Part shown: positions 15,361 to 29,397 of the stretch, piece by piece
Layout of the letters: each line of letters opens with the position of its first letter
Position numbering within the stretch: the stretch's first letter is position 1
Assembly (NCBI GenBank): GCA_034190875.2
Contig: CM067357.1
Location: 20,475,462-20,539,461 of the forward strand
Direction of reading: 5' to 3'
Length of the DNA stretch: 64,000 nt
Source: Urechis unicinctus
Taxonomy: Eukaryota > Annelida > Polychaeta > Xenopneusta > Urechidae
Notes under the pieces: model-generated
What the model was told of the DNA's origin: nothing
The model's database searches: none
The model's input: the letters and a program-made list of their open reading frames with translations, nothing else
Translations under genes and position numbers: made by a program

Positions 15361-15512
15361 TTATCACACCTGGTCTGGGAATCATACATACATCTGCTGG
15401 TGGCTTACACCTACCAACCGTGCCTCGTCAGGATTCGAACCTGTCAACGGACGGTTCTATTACGTCCGGTGCTTAAAGGGGAAGGCCCTGACTACTTGAC
15501 CAAATTGCACTG
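15360..15512 (-). mobile_element. tRNA-derived SINE, minus strand
   Basis: Read on the minus strand, 15,511 to 15,485 gives an A-box-like stretch (TTTGGTCAAGTAGTCAGGGC). About 45 bp further along is a clear B box, GGTTCGAATCC (plus-strand positions 15,432-15,442). Such internal promoter boxes, with a non-tRNA body beyond them, are the signature of tRNA-derived SINEs transcribed by RNA polymerase III. The spacing is tRNA-like but the arms do not pair into a full cloverleaf, so a functional tRNA is unlikely. The 3' end of the element is not resolved. The overlapping plus-strand frame 15,247-15,513 is a shadow. Confidence 0.6.
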
Positions 15513-15520
15513 AGCTCTAC

Positions 15521-16819
15521 CGTTAAGTGATTACGTGTTAGTCATATCCCCGAAATGCTTAATCACAGGTATAATATTTTTTGCTCATTTTATTGAAATA
15601 TAGGTCTCAGGGAATCATACATAGCGTTATAATGCCTTGGGAATACAGCTTACTTGGAACACTTGTCACAAACCTTAAATCTTTAACCTTAGCTTTTTAA
15701 ATCGTACTCAGTTATTAAACAACCTTGCTTACCATAAAACGAAAATAAAACGGGGTGCAATGGTATATAGAATACTCTTTGTGGGCTGACGGACGCTTAC
15801 CATGGCGGAAATACGCTGCGAACAAACCTGTTTAGCTGATGGATACCCATTAATAATTCGTGTCATGGCGGTTGTTGGGTAGACGAACCGGATGGTGGTA
15901 GGTTGGTAAGGGATGATTCTTGCAGATCTACTACGCTTGTGTGGGCATAAGGAGGATGGTCAATAGTTACTTATCTCTGTTCTGTGTTGCCCAATTAAAT
16001 CGAAATGCTTATCGACTCCAGAGTAGCGATAATAGTATTTTACTGTCAGAAAATAATCGCTTGTATTAAATGGAATGTGCAGCGTATCCACCTCATCAGC
16101 GTCATTTAATATACTAAATGGTGTAGCTATCCTGTCAGTAAATGCTGATCTACTGTAACAACATCTGCTTTCGTAGTCTTTTTATGAAAGATTATATGCA
16201 CAGTCAATGAGAGAATCACTAGTCTAATTAGGTTCTATTATTGATCGTGCTTGCAGTAAAATATTTTGTGGGTGGCTCATATTGACGGAATGACCATATG
16301 CTCTCTAGTTAATTGTTTTCAACATTTTGAGACTGCACATTTGATAATCATATACTGGGATATTTTTCGGTTTTCCGAAAATCGAATAAACATAAAATTT
16401 AAGTTTCTTAAGTCACCATATTTTCTACTCTCTCCTGCTTGTTCGTCATTGGTACCTGGACACCAGTACAACAGGATATATACAAACACAACTCTGCATA
16501 TTAACATTTAGTGTAATGTTGTGTATTATTTCGGACACGCAGTCATAATTTCTTTGCATAATGCATTTCGTTTACCCTACACGATTTACCCAAGATATCT
16601 AACAACGCAGTATCGCTCGCGGGTGCATTTAAATCCCTTGAGGAGAAAAATCATAATTAAGTTGTATTCCAATTGTCGTCAATTTGTCACAGTAGAATGC
16701 AGTTAAATGGATTCAATGTGATGTTTGAGCGGGGTTATGATGAAATAATGCATCAGTTCATTAAATAATTCATATCATAACGTATTGATGTCAGAATAAT
16801 ACGCAGACAGTACTTCGAT
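15521..16819. other. Non-coding, no gene recognised
   Basis: Short frames on both strands at 16,266-16,706 overlap each other and have no domain. I see nothing else in this stretch. Confidence 0.45.
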
Positions 16820-18720
16820 TACATCACGGTAAAGTGTTGCAAAGCTTTATTGTTGGGGAATCTGGTGTGAAAAAATAACATTCTTAGCCCTTGTAAATCA
16901 CAACTCGCTGTGAACATTCTTATTGCGTTCAATTGCTCTTACTTACTTGACGGCCGTCTATAACCAACGTAGTATTTCATCAACTTATGATAGCCAACAT
17001 GCTATTACCAAACTGATATGGGTGCTCTCAATTAAGACCAAAGATTATCTGCCTTGTTATGCAAACGTACCTTCGTGTTGCAGTCTTTATTAACGGGTTT
17101 TATAACAACATAACAGAAATTTGTAATAAACATTGCCATCCAGTTTGACGCTAAAATGTCAAGAAGCACCCAAGATATGACCTTCGTCTGGCGGTCTTTG
17201 CGGAACAAAGTCAAAAAGCATCCAAAAACCCAACACCCGCATATGTCCTGTTTGCTTACATTACTCTATGATAGAGCTGATTGACGAAAAAATACTCGTT
17301 ATAAATTACATCTACACAGTTTATGATATCCGCAATCGCTTAACACATTTTATAGTGATTCGTTCTATTTTTATTTGTTGCTTTCATCCTAATGCTGTGA
17401 AATATCTGATGATCGATTTTGATGAAGTGATTGACACGTGAAATTAGGTAAATAGCTATTTGCATTAAATGCGAAGGACTGCGGTTCGGATGCCGACAAT
17501 CAGCATATCGATTGCTTTTGAATTGGCTACTTAATTATTATTACAAATACATTGCAATATATTCCTATTACAGTCCTACGTTTCATGTTCGCCATCCGAC
17601 GTTATTAATACGCCTATTGTAACATTTCGTCCCGGTTTATCCTAGAGTGGTATTTCTTAATTGGAATATTCCCTACTCATATAATGCTAATTTGTGCTAG
17701 AACATCAAAGTATGGTGGTTGTTGTCGTGCTTTTGGTAACTATTAACTCAAATCGCTGAGGACAGATACATGCTTGAACATTAAGTAATATTTCGGTCTA
17801 CGTTTGTAAAATCATCTTAATAAACTGTCATGGTATTTATCCATTATTAATGATGACATTTGTGCAATGATATGCAGCCTAAACGCATTTAGAAATGGTT
17901 GCTCGATAATGTCGTATTGGATGGTAAATAAGGTGCAGTTAAATATTGGTGCCATAAATAAAGTTGTTAAACCATGACAACACGAAATGCACCCACATGT
18001 TATAATGGCGTTGAATTGCAAATTATATGGGCAATTGCATGCTACACAGCATGAGAGAATCAATTGTGTCCCGTGTTTTTACATTATAGATCGGCACGCT
18101 CAAATACAAGCATACCAATGAAAAACTTTATTTCTTACGGTTTCTCGATCGAAAAGTGTTTATTTCGACGCGCACTTGCGACTTATTCAGATAAATATTC
18201 AAAAATTAGTTCAAGCTTGTTATGTTCAAATTTATAAGAACCGATTTAATTATATGTGTTGTCTTTTTCGCGATTTTTAGGAGATTTGGTACATTACTTT
18301 TCCAGAGAATTTGAGATATTTGAATTTCTTGCTTATAAATGGATTGATCTCGATACAGCGCGCGCTTAACGAATAGCTTCGAGCGATTGTTATTCCCAAT
18401 CATGGTATGTCACTACCAGATTATGGAACGATCCATTATTTATGACAAGAATAATGAGCTTATACGACATTGCACCGTTCAACAAGGACGTCTAGCATTG
18501 CTTAGATCTCATCACTAATTCGATAGTCCAGAATGGCCTCCAGTGGCGAATGAGATGATCTATAGATTGCAAGCCAACACAAAGGATGACTGCTGTCTAT
18601 ATGATCGCTTTATTGTACGGGGAGTTGATGCTATCTTTTCTGGGTTTGTTAATAGACTTATCAGACAGTCTGTACAATGATTGACAATCAGCGGGTGCAT
18701 TTATGTCCCTCAGTTAGAAT
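16820..18720 (+). repeat. Diverged scraps of the mosaic repeat family
   Basis: Three pieces resemble the large repeat. 16,830-16,900 resembles 9,390-9,450 (a GGTGTTGCAAA..CTTTAT..TTGGTGATAC-like run). 17,570-17,630 resembles 29,390-29,440 (ACGTTTCATGTTCGCCATC). 18,390-18,700 resembles 7,985-8,080 and 28,250-28,380 (CCCAATCATGGTATGTCAC), ending with the ACTTATCAGACAGTCTG motif also seen at about 5295 and 9042. The pieces are short and diverged, so this is a decayed, rearranged copy with no coding potential. Confidence 0.55.
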
Positions 18721-21700
18721 GACCAAAGTAAGCGCTGGTTTTGAAGTCCTTTCGCGCATTCGGGGTAGTGTCAGGTGATTTCTCGAATTCGCAAAATGGG
18801 CGCAGGATTGATTTAATTTCCATGGTCAAAGTGGGGCATCACTGTGCTGAGTTCTCTTATTTGAACCCTGGTTACAAAATGGAGATAATTTTTGACACCA
18901 AATAAATCGAGATTTCGTTATTCAATGTCCCTTTTTTTTGGATTCACACATACAGCAAATGAACCTCTGCGAGTAGATTCTTGTTCAAAGACTAACAAGA
19001 AATGTCACATCAGCAAGAAGGATGAGATATAAGGTTGCTCAGAAGCTTTTCTTTAAATCATCTTCGGAAAGATACGAACTATACATGAACCAACTGTGAA
19101 GCCTGTCTTTAACAATCATTAGATGCTGGATCAACTTAGCTTCGCCTCAGTGTCTTTCAACGGCTGAGACAACAGAAGAAAACAACGTGGACTGTGTGTT
19201 GTTTAAATGCAATTATCTTATACTGAATATGCACTTCGGAACTATTACAAATAGCACCATACGACTCTAAACGATTTTAAGGTGCCCATAGTAAATGTTA
19301 TAACTTTGTAGATATATTTCATTACAATATTTGCAAAATTTAGCTACAAGAAAAATGATTACGAGTTTGTGAGATGACGCGAGGAAGCAACAATTGTTTG
19401 AAATATTGGAAACTTACAGAATAAGAGATCTGCTTCATATTTGCGTGCTTAGATACAGTGCCGAGACTCGGTTTGTAAAGAGCCTATCAGACAGTCGCGG
19501 ACCGCACACCTAGCGTTGGGTAGATTTTCGTTGCATTTATATTCAAGGGGATTTTATTAAGCTGCTATGGCTTGAGGCGTGAATGCCTTGAATTAATAAA
19601 AAGGGTAACACGGAACAACTTTGTTACACTTGGCAAATGCTTGACAATAACGCAATGTACATAGATTTATTTATTATCGCCAGAAAAATGGTAGGATATG
19701 CATAAATAAGTGTTTGTTTCTATTGACTTGAGATGCTAGTTGTAAACTCTATGACCGCTGATCTGCAATTGATCATGATTTAATTGAGCAAAAACAACAT
19801 GCATAACTAATTACTTGTCATCCACCCTATGCCCAACCATCAGCAGTGCATCTACAGGGGTCGCTTGAAAGAGCCTGGCAATACACGTATTTCATTAAAT
19901 GACTAGGTGATTGTTAAATAGACAACATATACGATTGATTAGTTCCTAAAACATTACATTACAAGTTTAGACTATGCATTTGTATACGCAAACGTACACA
20001 CTCTTTTACATGATGCTTAAATGGTTGATCCATAATTTCTTGCTGTTAAATATGGTTGAATTTTTGAGAAAACATGGTAAACGTATGAATTATCGCTCCC
20101 CAAATTATCATTTGCAATAATACAGAATTATGTCTTGGTAAAACAACAATGTAGCACCAATTGTAGGGCATATTGAGCATCGTTACAGTTCTGAGAGATA
20201 TTAGGCATTACATCGACTTGAGGGAATCAGTGGTTTATGAAGAAGCTATCGCATGGCATCTGCGATTTTAATCAAGCAAACCGCATATAACGATGGCTGG
20301 AGTGACTTACACTTTGTGGGTTCAATCATCCGATCAAGGCAAAATACGGAGCAGTGTCATGGTGCCTACCAATGCAATATTCATTAAAGTTGGTTAGGAA
20401 ACAAATTGTTGGGATGCATAGACAGTACTACTTAAGTGAAATGGATGACACGAGCCGGCTGCTGCTACCTGAGCTGCTTACTTATGCCGAATGTCAACCG
20501 TGAAAATGAGACAGGGCAGTCCAGAGTTTGTCATGAATGTGAATGAGAGCACATCCACGGGTACAAGGGGAAGAACATTTGCGACCAGACAGCGGGCATT
20601 ATGAGGAAACAGCCGAGTGAATGAATGGCATCGTCATTTGGAAACTATTAACGGGTAGCAAACGTCACGTTTCTGGGAATGAGAACAAAACTCATAATAT
20701 AGCAAGACGTCTGTTTGTGGGCTGAAAAAAATGCCCTGCATCACCACTTACAACCCGTCAACGGTTGACATCAAGCTGTTGGGCTACGTGTCACAAACCT
20801 ACGTGGATGTTTTTAGCTGAAAAAGTGTCGTCAATTTGACTTCATGATCGCAGAAAGAAATGAACGAGAAACAATGACAATCAGAGATTTTTTCGGCGAT
20901 TGCGCATCCTGGCGATATTAACGCATAATGTTAGCATTTATGGACATTGCCAACGGACTCTCCAGCCCTCTCCGTAAGAATCTCGATAAGTTAATACCAA
21001 AGACGGAAATAATTTCGACGGCACTAGTTTTTTAGTGACTGAATTCATCCTATGGATAATTGAACCTAAAATGGATGCTGAAAAAATTTGTCAACGAACG
21101 TTGTAATAGGCAGTTCGGAAAATCCATCGGCCAGGATATATGGCCAACCATTTGGTGGGCCAAATACTTACATAAAATATATCATATATACTGACCGAGT
21201 GACTTGTGTACATTAAACCTGCGTCATGATGCGACGCATTGAAAGTGGAAATTTACCGCCGAAATAAAGTTAACAGCGGTAATGATATATCTTTGACTTG
21301 CGCATTCAGAAGTCGTGTGCAGATATATTCTGCCCCGTGTGCCTTGTTTAGTTTATAGCAGTTGACAATAACAGAGACATTTGAATTGTCTGAATGTGTT
21401 TAGTTATTCCCCATCATTGCCATTTTGATGATAAAACTGGTTCATATCGTGTGACTATCTCTTCAGGGTGCAAAGTAACCATGCAGCCAAAAAGCGCTCT
21501 ACTTTCTTTGTAGCAGGATACTGCACGGGCTGTTTTAAAGGTTTGAAACACATTCGCCACTAAACGCCTGCAATCGATCATGTCTTTGTTGCACAGGGAT
21601 TTCCAGAGAATCAGCTCATTTAAAATCAAGAATTGGTCATGACTGACTAAATATTTACAATGCTTGATTTCGGATACTAAACCAAATTAATATGCTGCAT

Positions 21701-24700
21701 GAAATGATATGAAGTAATGTGGATTAACGCCTCTTACTTTTATGAGATGATACCGCGAAAATAATGGATGGGAATAACTGGGTGCTTGAATACACTCCTG
21801 ATCTTCAAGTGGGTTTAAATCACATTCAATCAATCAATGTTCGTTTCTTATGCAAGAGATTGTCGATTATAATGTCACTCAGGAATTATCTTATCTTGTA
21901 ATTTTCTAGGGCACATTGATAGCCTGTGATGGTGTTGTTTACGTCCAACTGCTTAAGCTTTCAAGACAAAAATAGCAAATACGCAAAAAGCTCTTGCCGA
22001 TATCATTCGGTGTACCTATTGCTAAATTAACCTGGCACCTTTTGGGATGCTGAGTTGGCGTGTCACACGAATCATCATTATATATGGGTATAAAGTAATC
22101 CTGACGTCGTGTATCGTCACCTGAAGACGGGAGTGTGTTTCATTTAGTTGCAGGCACACCACATGGCTAGCCAAAGCGAGCCATCTGATCATCAACAACA
22201 CTACTTTGAGCACTTATTTTATGGCAATCTGATATTCAATGATCCATCATGTGGAAACCTCAGTTGACTTAAGCCGTGAAGCACCCATACTGTACAATGC
22301 TATCTTACTGTTATTCATTATTGAACTCATAACATGGGTGAATATGAAATTATACAGCCACAACCTTCGTCGGGTGATCAGTGATAGAAAACAGCACTTT
22401 TCTGCAAATCAAAAGTACATCACACCACGAATGATACCTATGTGCTGCGTGATCGTGTTAAATAAAGCACCACTTATCATTGTAATTGCGAGAAGCTGAT
22501 GCCATAACGCATGGCAACATGGGGTTCATTGTTGGAAAGTTATTTGATTATGATTAAGCGGCGAGCGCAATGGAAAAGTCACGCATCTTATGAATCGCGT
22601 TGGTTCCAGTTTTCAGGAAGGTCACAATCACGTTAGATTACATAATTGAGCACAAACGCGGACAGAACATTGATGGAGTAACGAGAATGGTTAATGGTAA
22701 CCACTAAATCAAAAGTTGAAACTAAGTTGAAAGAACGGAACATTTCCGCTGTGCCACCAGTTTTGCCGTAAAATTCACGATCATCCCAGTTAATGCCAAT
22801 GCATCAAATTAAAATCGTCCCTGCTATTTATGGTAATACACGCATTATACGATGGATCACGATCCGACAGAATTATTATTTGTTTTAGAACATTTCAAAA
22901 CCATTAATTAATCAACGCTAGGTATGAATGATTTGCTGACCTGCATGCAGATTTTCATTTAAGCAGGTGTATATCCCTCACTTACTGTCAATGACCTGAG
23001 ACCATTGACATTTGTCAAAATCTCGGTTGTTTTCGGGCATGATCTGAATTTATAATGATGTAAGAGAGAAATAAATAGAGGAAGAGAACGGAAGAGAAAG
23101 AGATAGAGCGAGAGAGCCATCAAAGTAAATGCGACGAATAATAGAACGTTATTGTTCGTGAAGACTATGATTGACATCAGATTAGAAAATTCAAAATATA
23201 ATGCGTGAGCGCAATAAATCACCTCACATGTGTTTTAGCACGGTCATGGGATTTAAGGCGTCGTGACGTGAACAGTCTTGTCTGAATAACCATCCTGTTA
23301 TTGCGCTCTGGTTTTGGAACAGGTTACCATATCAGTTTTGGTCGTCAATTTAAGAGTGATACCGTTAGAAGAAGACATAGCTCGTGAAATAAGTCACGTA
23401 CAGAAGGCGGGGAGGGTTCAATAAGTGTCAAATGGTAAAACTCAGAGCTCATGTTCAGTGAATACGAAGCAATTTGTCATTTTTCTATTCCTTTGCATAT
23501 TCGGTACATTGGCTATACGCTGTAAATATTATAATAATCTGTATTGTCCCTTATATTGAAGCCACCGACCAATCAAAAGCATAATGGGATTATTGTTGAT
23601 ATGAATGATGCATTTCTTAGCAGTGCAATGATGAATCCGTGAATAAATACTAGTTTAATGTAAAATAGAGTACTCAGCGATTTTGAAGTGGGTTATGAAA
23701 GCTTAAAAAGGTTTTTTGATGGAGCTAATCTCGAAGCAGTGTGACAATAAAGCGCAGTAGTTGATTACAATCACAAAACATTTTAGATTTAATAACACAG
23801 AGATTGATCGTGCAGCTAAAACCGGACCAACGTTGTAGCGTCCCGTTGTTCGTTGCTAACAAAAACATTCGGGACCGAGGATTGACATAATGCAAGCCCC
23901 TTAGTGGGAGAGTCAGGCTGCATTGTCTTTCAAAATTGGTGACCATTACACTCTATTAACGCTGACGTCAGCTGTCCATATCAAGTACACAACTCGTCAT
24001 AGTTCGTCATAGCGTACATTACGCACCATTTATGATTATAAGAGCGTGAAGTTCACGTGCCATATATAAGATACAATACTCTCGAATGTCGGTGTTCCCA
24101 GGCGGGAACTAAACGTATAATTATGCCAGTAGGTGGGGAAAAAAACGTGAATGAAATGAGAAATATCATTATATTATTAATGGGTAGTAAAAACCGTGTA
24201 AGATTGCATTAATGCCCCCAAGCACGGAACAGTTATGTGGTGGTGAGTTTGACTATTAAGTTGAAACAATGTTTGAAGGAAAGAAATATATAACAGCTTT
24301 CTCTTGTCATTCCTTAGCCACGTTCGCGCTATCATTTTACCGCTGCAATCCTAGATCAATTTTAACAAATAATATACAAACCGTTAAATCAACATTAAGC
24401 AAACAAGTTATCTACAACAAAACATACCGTTTAATATGGTTCTCGATCCGAATAAGTTACGCGATGCTAGGTGAATATGCTGGTATTTGCAATTTGCAGG
24501 ACGACGTTTCATTAGGGAAAGTATGCGACCCATTGCAGGAAACCGTGATCAAAAATTGTTGTCAGCAGCTGGACCACGATTCATCATATGATAAAGTTTA
24601 TACCCGCCAGAATGTCGTCGTCAACCAAATTCAGAGATTAGCACACTTTTTACTATGGAAATGGATTTTGTTCTGGTAGATATGGGTACGCAGCAAAAAT

Positions 24701-24960
24701 TGACAATTATTTTGAATCTGTGTCTTCCAGGCATCAAAGCATCGGGAAGCCGGTCTTGTTGTTCATTTCAATCATGAAGCTAATCTCAGCCAGACCTGAC
24801 AAGCCCATGTGAGGGATGACAAAATAGCTTGTAAAAGTTTCGCTGCTCAAAGAGGCATTGTGTCGTTCTCATTTACTTTGCCTTATGTAAGTAAATGACA
24901 CATGGCAAGTCAGGTTTTTGATCTTTCTGGGTGGAAGCTGATTCGTTTATTTTGAACTAA
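18721..24960. other. Non-coding, no gene recognised
   Basis: Frames up to 87 codons occur but none is recognisable. A purine-rich (GA)-like run lies at about 23,056-23,120. The longest frame in this stretch is described separately. Confidence 0.45.
24269..24679 (+). CDS. Unrecognised 136-codon open frame, doubtful
   Basis: This is an ATG-initiated frame of 136 codons ending in TAG. It has eight cysteines spread unevenly, no signal peptide, no clear transmembrane helix and no motif I recognise. In DNA this AT-rich, a frame of this length can arise by chance. It has no matching copy elsewhere in the window. It is listed only because it is the longest domain-free ATG frame outside known elements. 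Confidence 0.12.
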   Translation: MFEGKKYITAFSCHSLATFALSFYRCNPRSILTNNIQTVKSTLSKQVIYNKTYRLIWFSIRISYAMLGEYAGICNLQDDVSLGKVCDPLQETVIKNCCQQLDHDSSYDKVYTRQNVVVNQIQRLAHFLLWKWILFW

Positions 24961-25105
24961 GTAGAGAGACAGAGCGAGAGAATTAGGGAAAGAGAGAGGG
25001 AGGGAGAGTGAGAGAGAAAGAGAAAGAGATAGAAAAAGAGAGAGAGAAAGTGAGAGAGAAAGTGAGAGAGAGCGAGAACCAGATAATGATAGAGATAAGA
25101 GAGAG

Positions 25106-25143
<38 letters not shown>
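24961..25143. repeat. (GA)n purine tract
   Basis: About 180 bp of GAGAGA with scattered single-base variants; the plus strand is almost pure purine. Such mirror-repeat purine tracts can form H-DNA. The minus-strand Ser-Leu open frame across it is an artefact. Confidence 0.95.
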
Positions 25144-25144
<1 letters not shown>

Positions 25145-26469
25145 CAGTATTAGACGACATTCGATGCATGATTAAATACTCACATCAAACAATGACTTGA
25201 TTGAGTGGCAACATGCGACGTGATTACAATGGAGCGTGTGACTGTTGGTAAACACGAGAGATCGTGAAGATAATGTATGGTCTGAAGGAACTTAAATATC
25301 CACTTGACCGTGTAATTCATTTGCAGCTCTCGTAATCTCAGCTTTCCGTTGTAATCATGATTATTGCTACTAATGTGATAAATGTCAACATATCAATGCA
25401 TACTACATGCGGCATAAATTAATATACGAAGTTTCCTGCTATGATTTATATGACATAAGATGTGATATGATAACAATGGTTTGTTGAAGCACTGCCGGTA
25501 TTTCATCGATACTAAATATATATGACGAAAATAAGGGATTTATACAGATCTTCATTACGGCTAGTGCAAATTTTGATCATATTTTCTTTACACGTTGTGC
25601 GGTTAATGACATTTAGAAAATCGAATACCCGGTGTCCTTGAATAGACAATTGCATACAGAGAGAATAGTGAAAGGTGATCATGAATCGCTGTATAAAGTG
25701 CTCAAACACATAAGTTAATGAAATGAACAAAGTACAATATTTTACATATGTCTAATATTCATGATATTCATAACGTTTAAAATAGGTTTTGCGTTCTTAT
25801 TAACGGATGCTCAGTTTCCACGTGGTAATAATGAACAAGTTGATAATAGCATTGTCTGAGTGAAGTCTAGTATTTACAGTGCATAATAGCATCATGCTAC
25901 ATTGTACACTGTAACCACGTCTGATTCTTTTCATCACCATAATACCTTTAAAATACTTACTCTATTAATTTTTGGGTTTCGAGTATGATCGTGGGTTCCG
26001 AGTAACTGATTTCAGTCTCCGTCCATGATTCTTTGCGCTGCAGTTATATCATTGTTTTCAAAAATTTTAATGACGAGACAAGAGTAATTATTTAATACTT
26101 CAGTTATGTAATATTATTTGTAAATTCCAGTAGGTACATATTAACATTTCTGTACCAGAACGAGGCCAAACACAGATCTATACAAATATAAGCAACATAT
26201 TTCGTTTTGACTGATTTGCTAATTTTTATCACGATTAATTGCAACAGATTCAATGCTATAGTTGCTATGTTCAATTCACACGTGTAAAGCAATTACATCA
26301 TTATCAATTCGCAAATATGTTATACTTGTGAATCGGGTAGTTCATGCCGGACCCTTACTAGATCTGCAAGGCGATTAAACTCGTAACTAGTTGGATCAGG
26401 TAGTAGCTAATTTGGCTTCGTAGTGGTCTTCATATTCTGCACATATTTTGCGAATCTATTCATCGTACT
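25144..26469. other. Non-coding, no gene recognised
   Basis: Short frames only, no domain, no repeat border noticed. Confidence 0.45.
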
Positions 26470-29397
26470 TTAGCAGAAGAGGTAGTGGCAGCTGTGGTGA
26501 AAATTAAGGCCCATAATGCGGAAGTTAACTTAAACCATATAAATGAATTTACTCGTGAATTGTTTACTAATTTATCTTTACTGTTTAATGCATTGATTAG
26601 GCATTCATTCACTTGAGTTGAAATGACTAGTTTGGTGACTGTTCCAATGCTAAAAAAAGTTAAATTTTGCAAGCAACATCAATAACTCTGAGTTCATTGC
26701 GTTGAATAGTTGTGCCGTCATGGTTTTAGACAACATTGTCCTGACATTATCATCGAACGTTACAAAGCTATACTCATACGTGGGATGATAATAATGCCAA
26801 CTCAGCAGCTATTATTATCATTGCACACGCAAACAGCCAGATTAATCTATTGTCAAAGCACCATCCGTTTCACACAGGCCGAGAGACATATTTGCACGAC
26901 CAGTCAGGTGGAATTTCACATTACGTTTTTCGAGAGGAATTTGAGAGCAATCATGTAAAATCAAGACACACCGGGCATATTTGTAAATGGATGTCTATGT
27001 AAATGGATGTAAATGGAATTAACCATTTTCATGAGCAAATGAGTTTATACGATAAAATGCTTTGCTACGGGGTCGTCTGGTGTACTTATGGATGTCATTA
27101 CTACTAATCATGCTGGATGTCCTCCAGGGGTTGGATGAATAATCTATGAATCTAAAACATGCTTTTATTCCCTTTTTTTCCTCCATGTTCAATCGGCAAA
27201 TCCAAAGGCCACTGCGTGCTAGATAATCACCTCATAATGCAATGTCTCGGAGTGTGGATGCTGTTAATAGACTTATCTGGCAGTTTTGTTTTTATCGTGC
27301 AGAGAAAAGTTAATGCTATTACACCAAATTGAACGCTCTTAGTTCATTAAATGAAACATGTACAACCCGTTTGTAGAATAAGTGATTCTGTGAGAGTGGA
27401 CTACTACTAGCGTTATTCAACTGCGGATTTAATTGGATTTCCTGTGAACTTGTCTTTAGAAATATTACTCTACTGCGTTCAGCCTGTCATTTACAACCAT
27501 GGCATAATAAATAGGGATAAAGCAGCGTAGACTATAAGGGGAAAAGTCTGATTGCAAATTGTAGTTGCTGTCTATTAATAGCTGGAGCTAAATTGGCGCA
27601 TATGTGACAATACATATCAACGCCTACTTTACAACAATAAGATCGAATTAAAGTTGTCTATACTAAATGCTATGACTTTGAAAATATGTATCTACATCAT
27701 TTTTACTAATTTATCCAACAGACACAACGCAAAAGTGCTTGTGAGACAGCGAGATATAAACATTTAACCGAAAGTAAGAAAAATTTACTGAAATTATACC
27801 TTTTTCCTATTTGTGTCCTTTGCATACCTTGCTTTTGCTAACTGCTAATTACATCAATAACCAAAGAGTTTGTTAAAAGATGTCATGGAATGAATATTGT
27901 TGTTCTTATACATTAATAATAATGAATAACAGATAACTGTTGAAAGATATGGAAATTACTCAGTATATTCTATCACATTAATCCAACCTTCTAGGTCATA
28001 GGTCACAAATCATATTATCATCAGTGATTTGCATTTGTACCTACAATATGTTAAAATGTCGCGCACAATTTAGGTTATTGTATGTGGCAAGGTACCACCT
28101 ACGTTATTAGGGTCAACGTTTGTAAAATATGGTCACTGCGAAGTGTTATTTTTAATATCACTGATAGGCGGTACAATTTGTATTACAGCTTTACTGCCAT
28201 CTGCGTACTATAGTTATCAGACCACTTGAGCTGGTAAATCATAATTGTTATTTCCAATTATAGTATACAACCACCAGATTATGGAACAAACCCATTTTTT
28301 TATGCTGGAGCAAATTAGTTTATACGACATCACGCTTTTCTACAAGGACGTCTAATGCACTTACAAATGCCATTACTAGAAATTATGCAGGTAGGTCCTC
28401 CAGCGGTTGGATGAATAAACTATGGATTTTAAGCATGCTTTTATTTCTCTTTCTCTATATAAAATGCAAAACCACAGGCCACAACTGGCAAAATGATCAC
28501 TACATAGTGCGGTGTCTGCAAAGTCAATTTAATAACTTCATCAAGACTACTGCATTATTCAGTTTAGGCATTGTTACCATATGAGTCCTTTTGTATGGAA
28601 CCTATGTGTAGAAAGTATAGCATGCAGATGCTAGGCACCGCGCATAGTCATGTATCTTGCACATTCTCTTTCCCACTGCGATTTTCATATGACCAACAAA
28701 CTGTGTGCTATGCATATAGTTATACGAATGCAATAACCCTAAAGTATGTCTAACTAGAGAATTTTAAACCTTATCAAACGATAAGTAGTAGTGTTAGAAT
28801 AATAGACAGACAATCTTCAGATTATACTCATGAGGGTGCAGCAAAACCTCCTAGTTGGTGATACTGGTGTGGCATCATATTGTGGCACATTCACAGGACT
28901 TTCCTTCGCTCCTTCTTTTAAGAGCGTCATCCTCATACAACGCAGTATCTAGTTTCCTTTTGCTATCCAATATGATATCACATTATTATATGAGACAATT
29001 GTACTCAAACACTGTTAGTGCGATGCAAATTCACCGACTAAAATACACAAGCATCGGGTTTCCTATACAACTGTGATGATATGACGAGCCGTTGTAGATT
29101 AGTGAGTGCTCGTTTAACATCTAAATGGACATCAAAGATCATTTACTATTTTTGTTTTATTACAAACGTACCTTCATATATTTGTCAATAGTTTATATTA
29201 CAGAATCAAAAACCTGATGCCGTGATGTATCTAATACACAGGAATATATATGTTCATGTTTGATGTTGATGTCGGAAGATATGGTAATGGTGAAGTAGTT
29301 ATCGGCATTGAATACAAAGGACAACAATTGGCAACTTCATGGCAGGCAGGTTAAGTTTTAATTACAAATGAATCGCACTTTCTTCCAACTACAGTCT
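26470..29397 (+). repeat. Third, direct copy of the mosaic repeat
   Basis: The segment begins within a match to about 4385 (GCAGCTGTGGTGAAAATTAA in both) and follows the left copy with deletions. 26,470-27,885 matches 4,385-5,990. 27,940-28,230 matches 6,890-7,150. 28,250-28,430 matches 7,980-8,130 without the LINE tail. 28,740-29,397 matches 9,320-9,937. Identity is visibly lower than between the two inverted arms, so this copy is older or less constrained. No intact gene is present. Confidence 0.8.

Noticed and set aside
15425..15512. Functional tRNA gene on the minus strand
   Set aside because: A and B boxes are present but the acceptor, D and anticodon arms do not pair properly; a SINE head explains the pattern.
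24957..25169. Ser-Leu-rich hydrophobic minus-strand frame resembling a membrane peptide
   Set aside because: It is the complement of a (GA)n tract.
4338..29397. CRISPR-like array, because short motifs recur at intervals
   Set aside because: The recurrences come from copies of a multi-kilobase repeat. There is no regular spacing with short unique spacers, and the genome is clearly eukaryotic.
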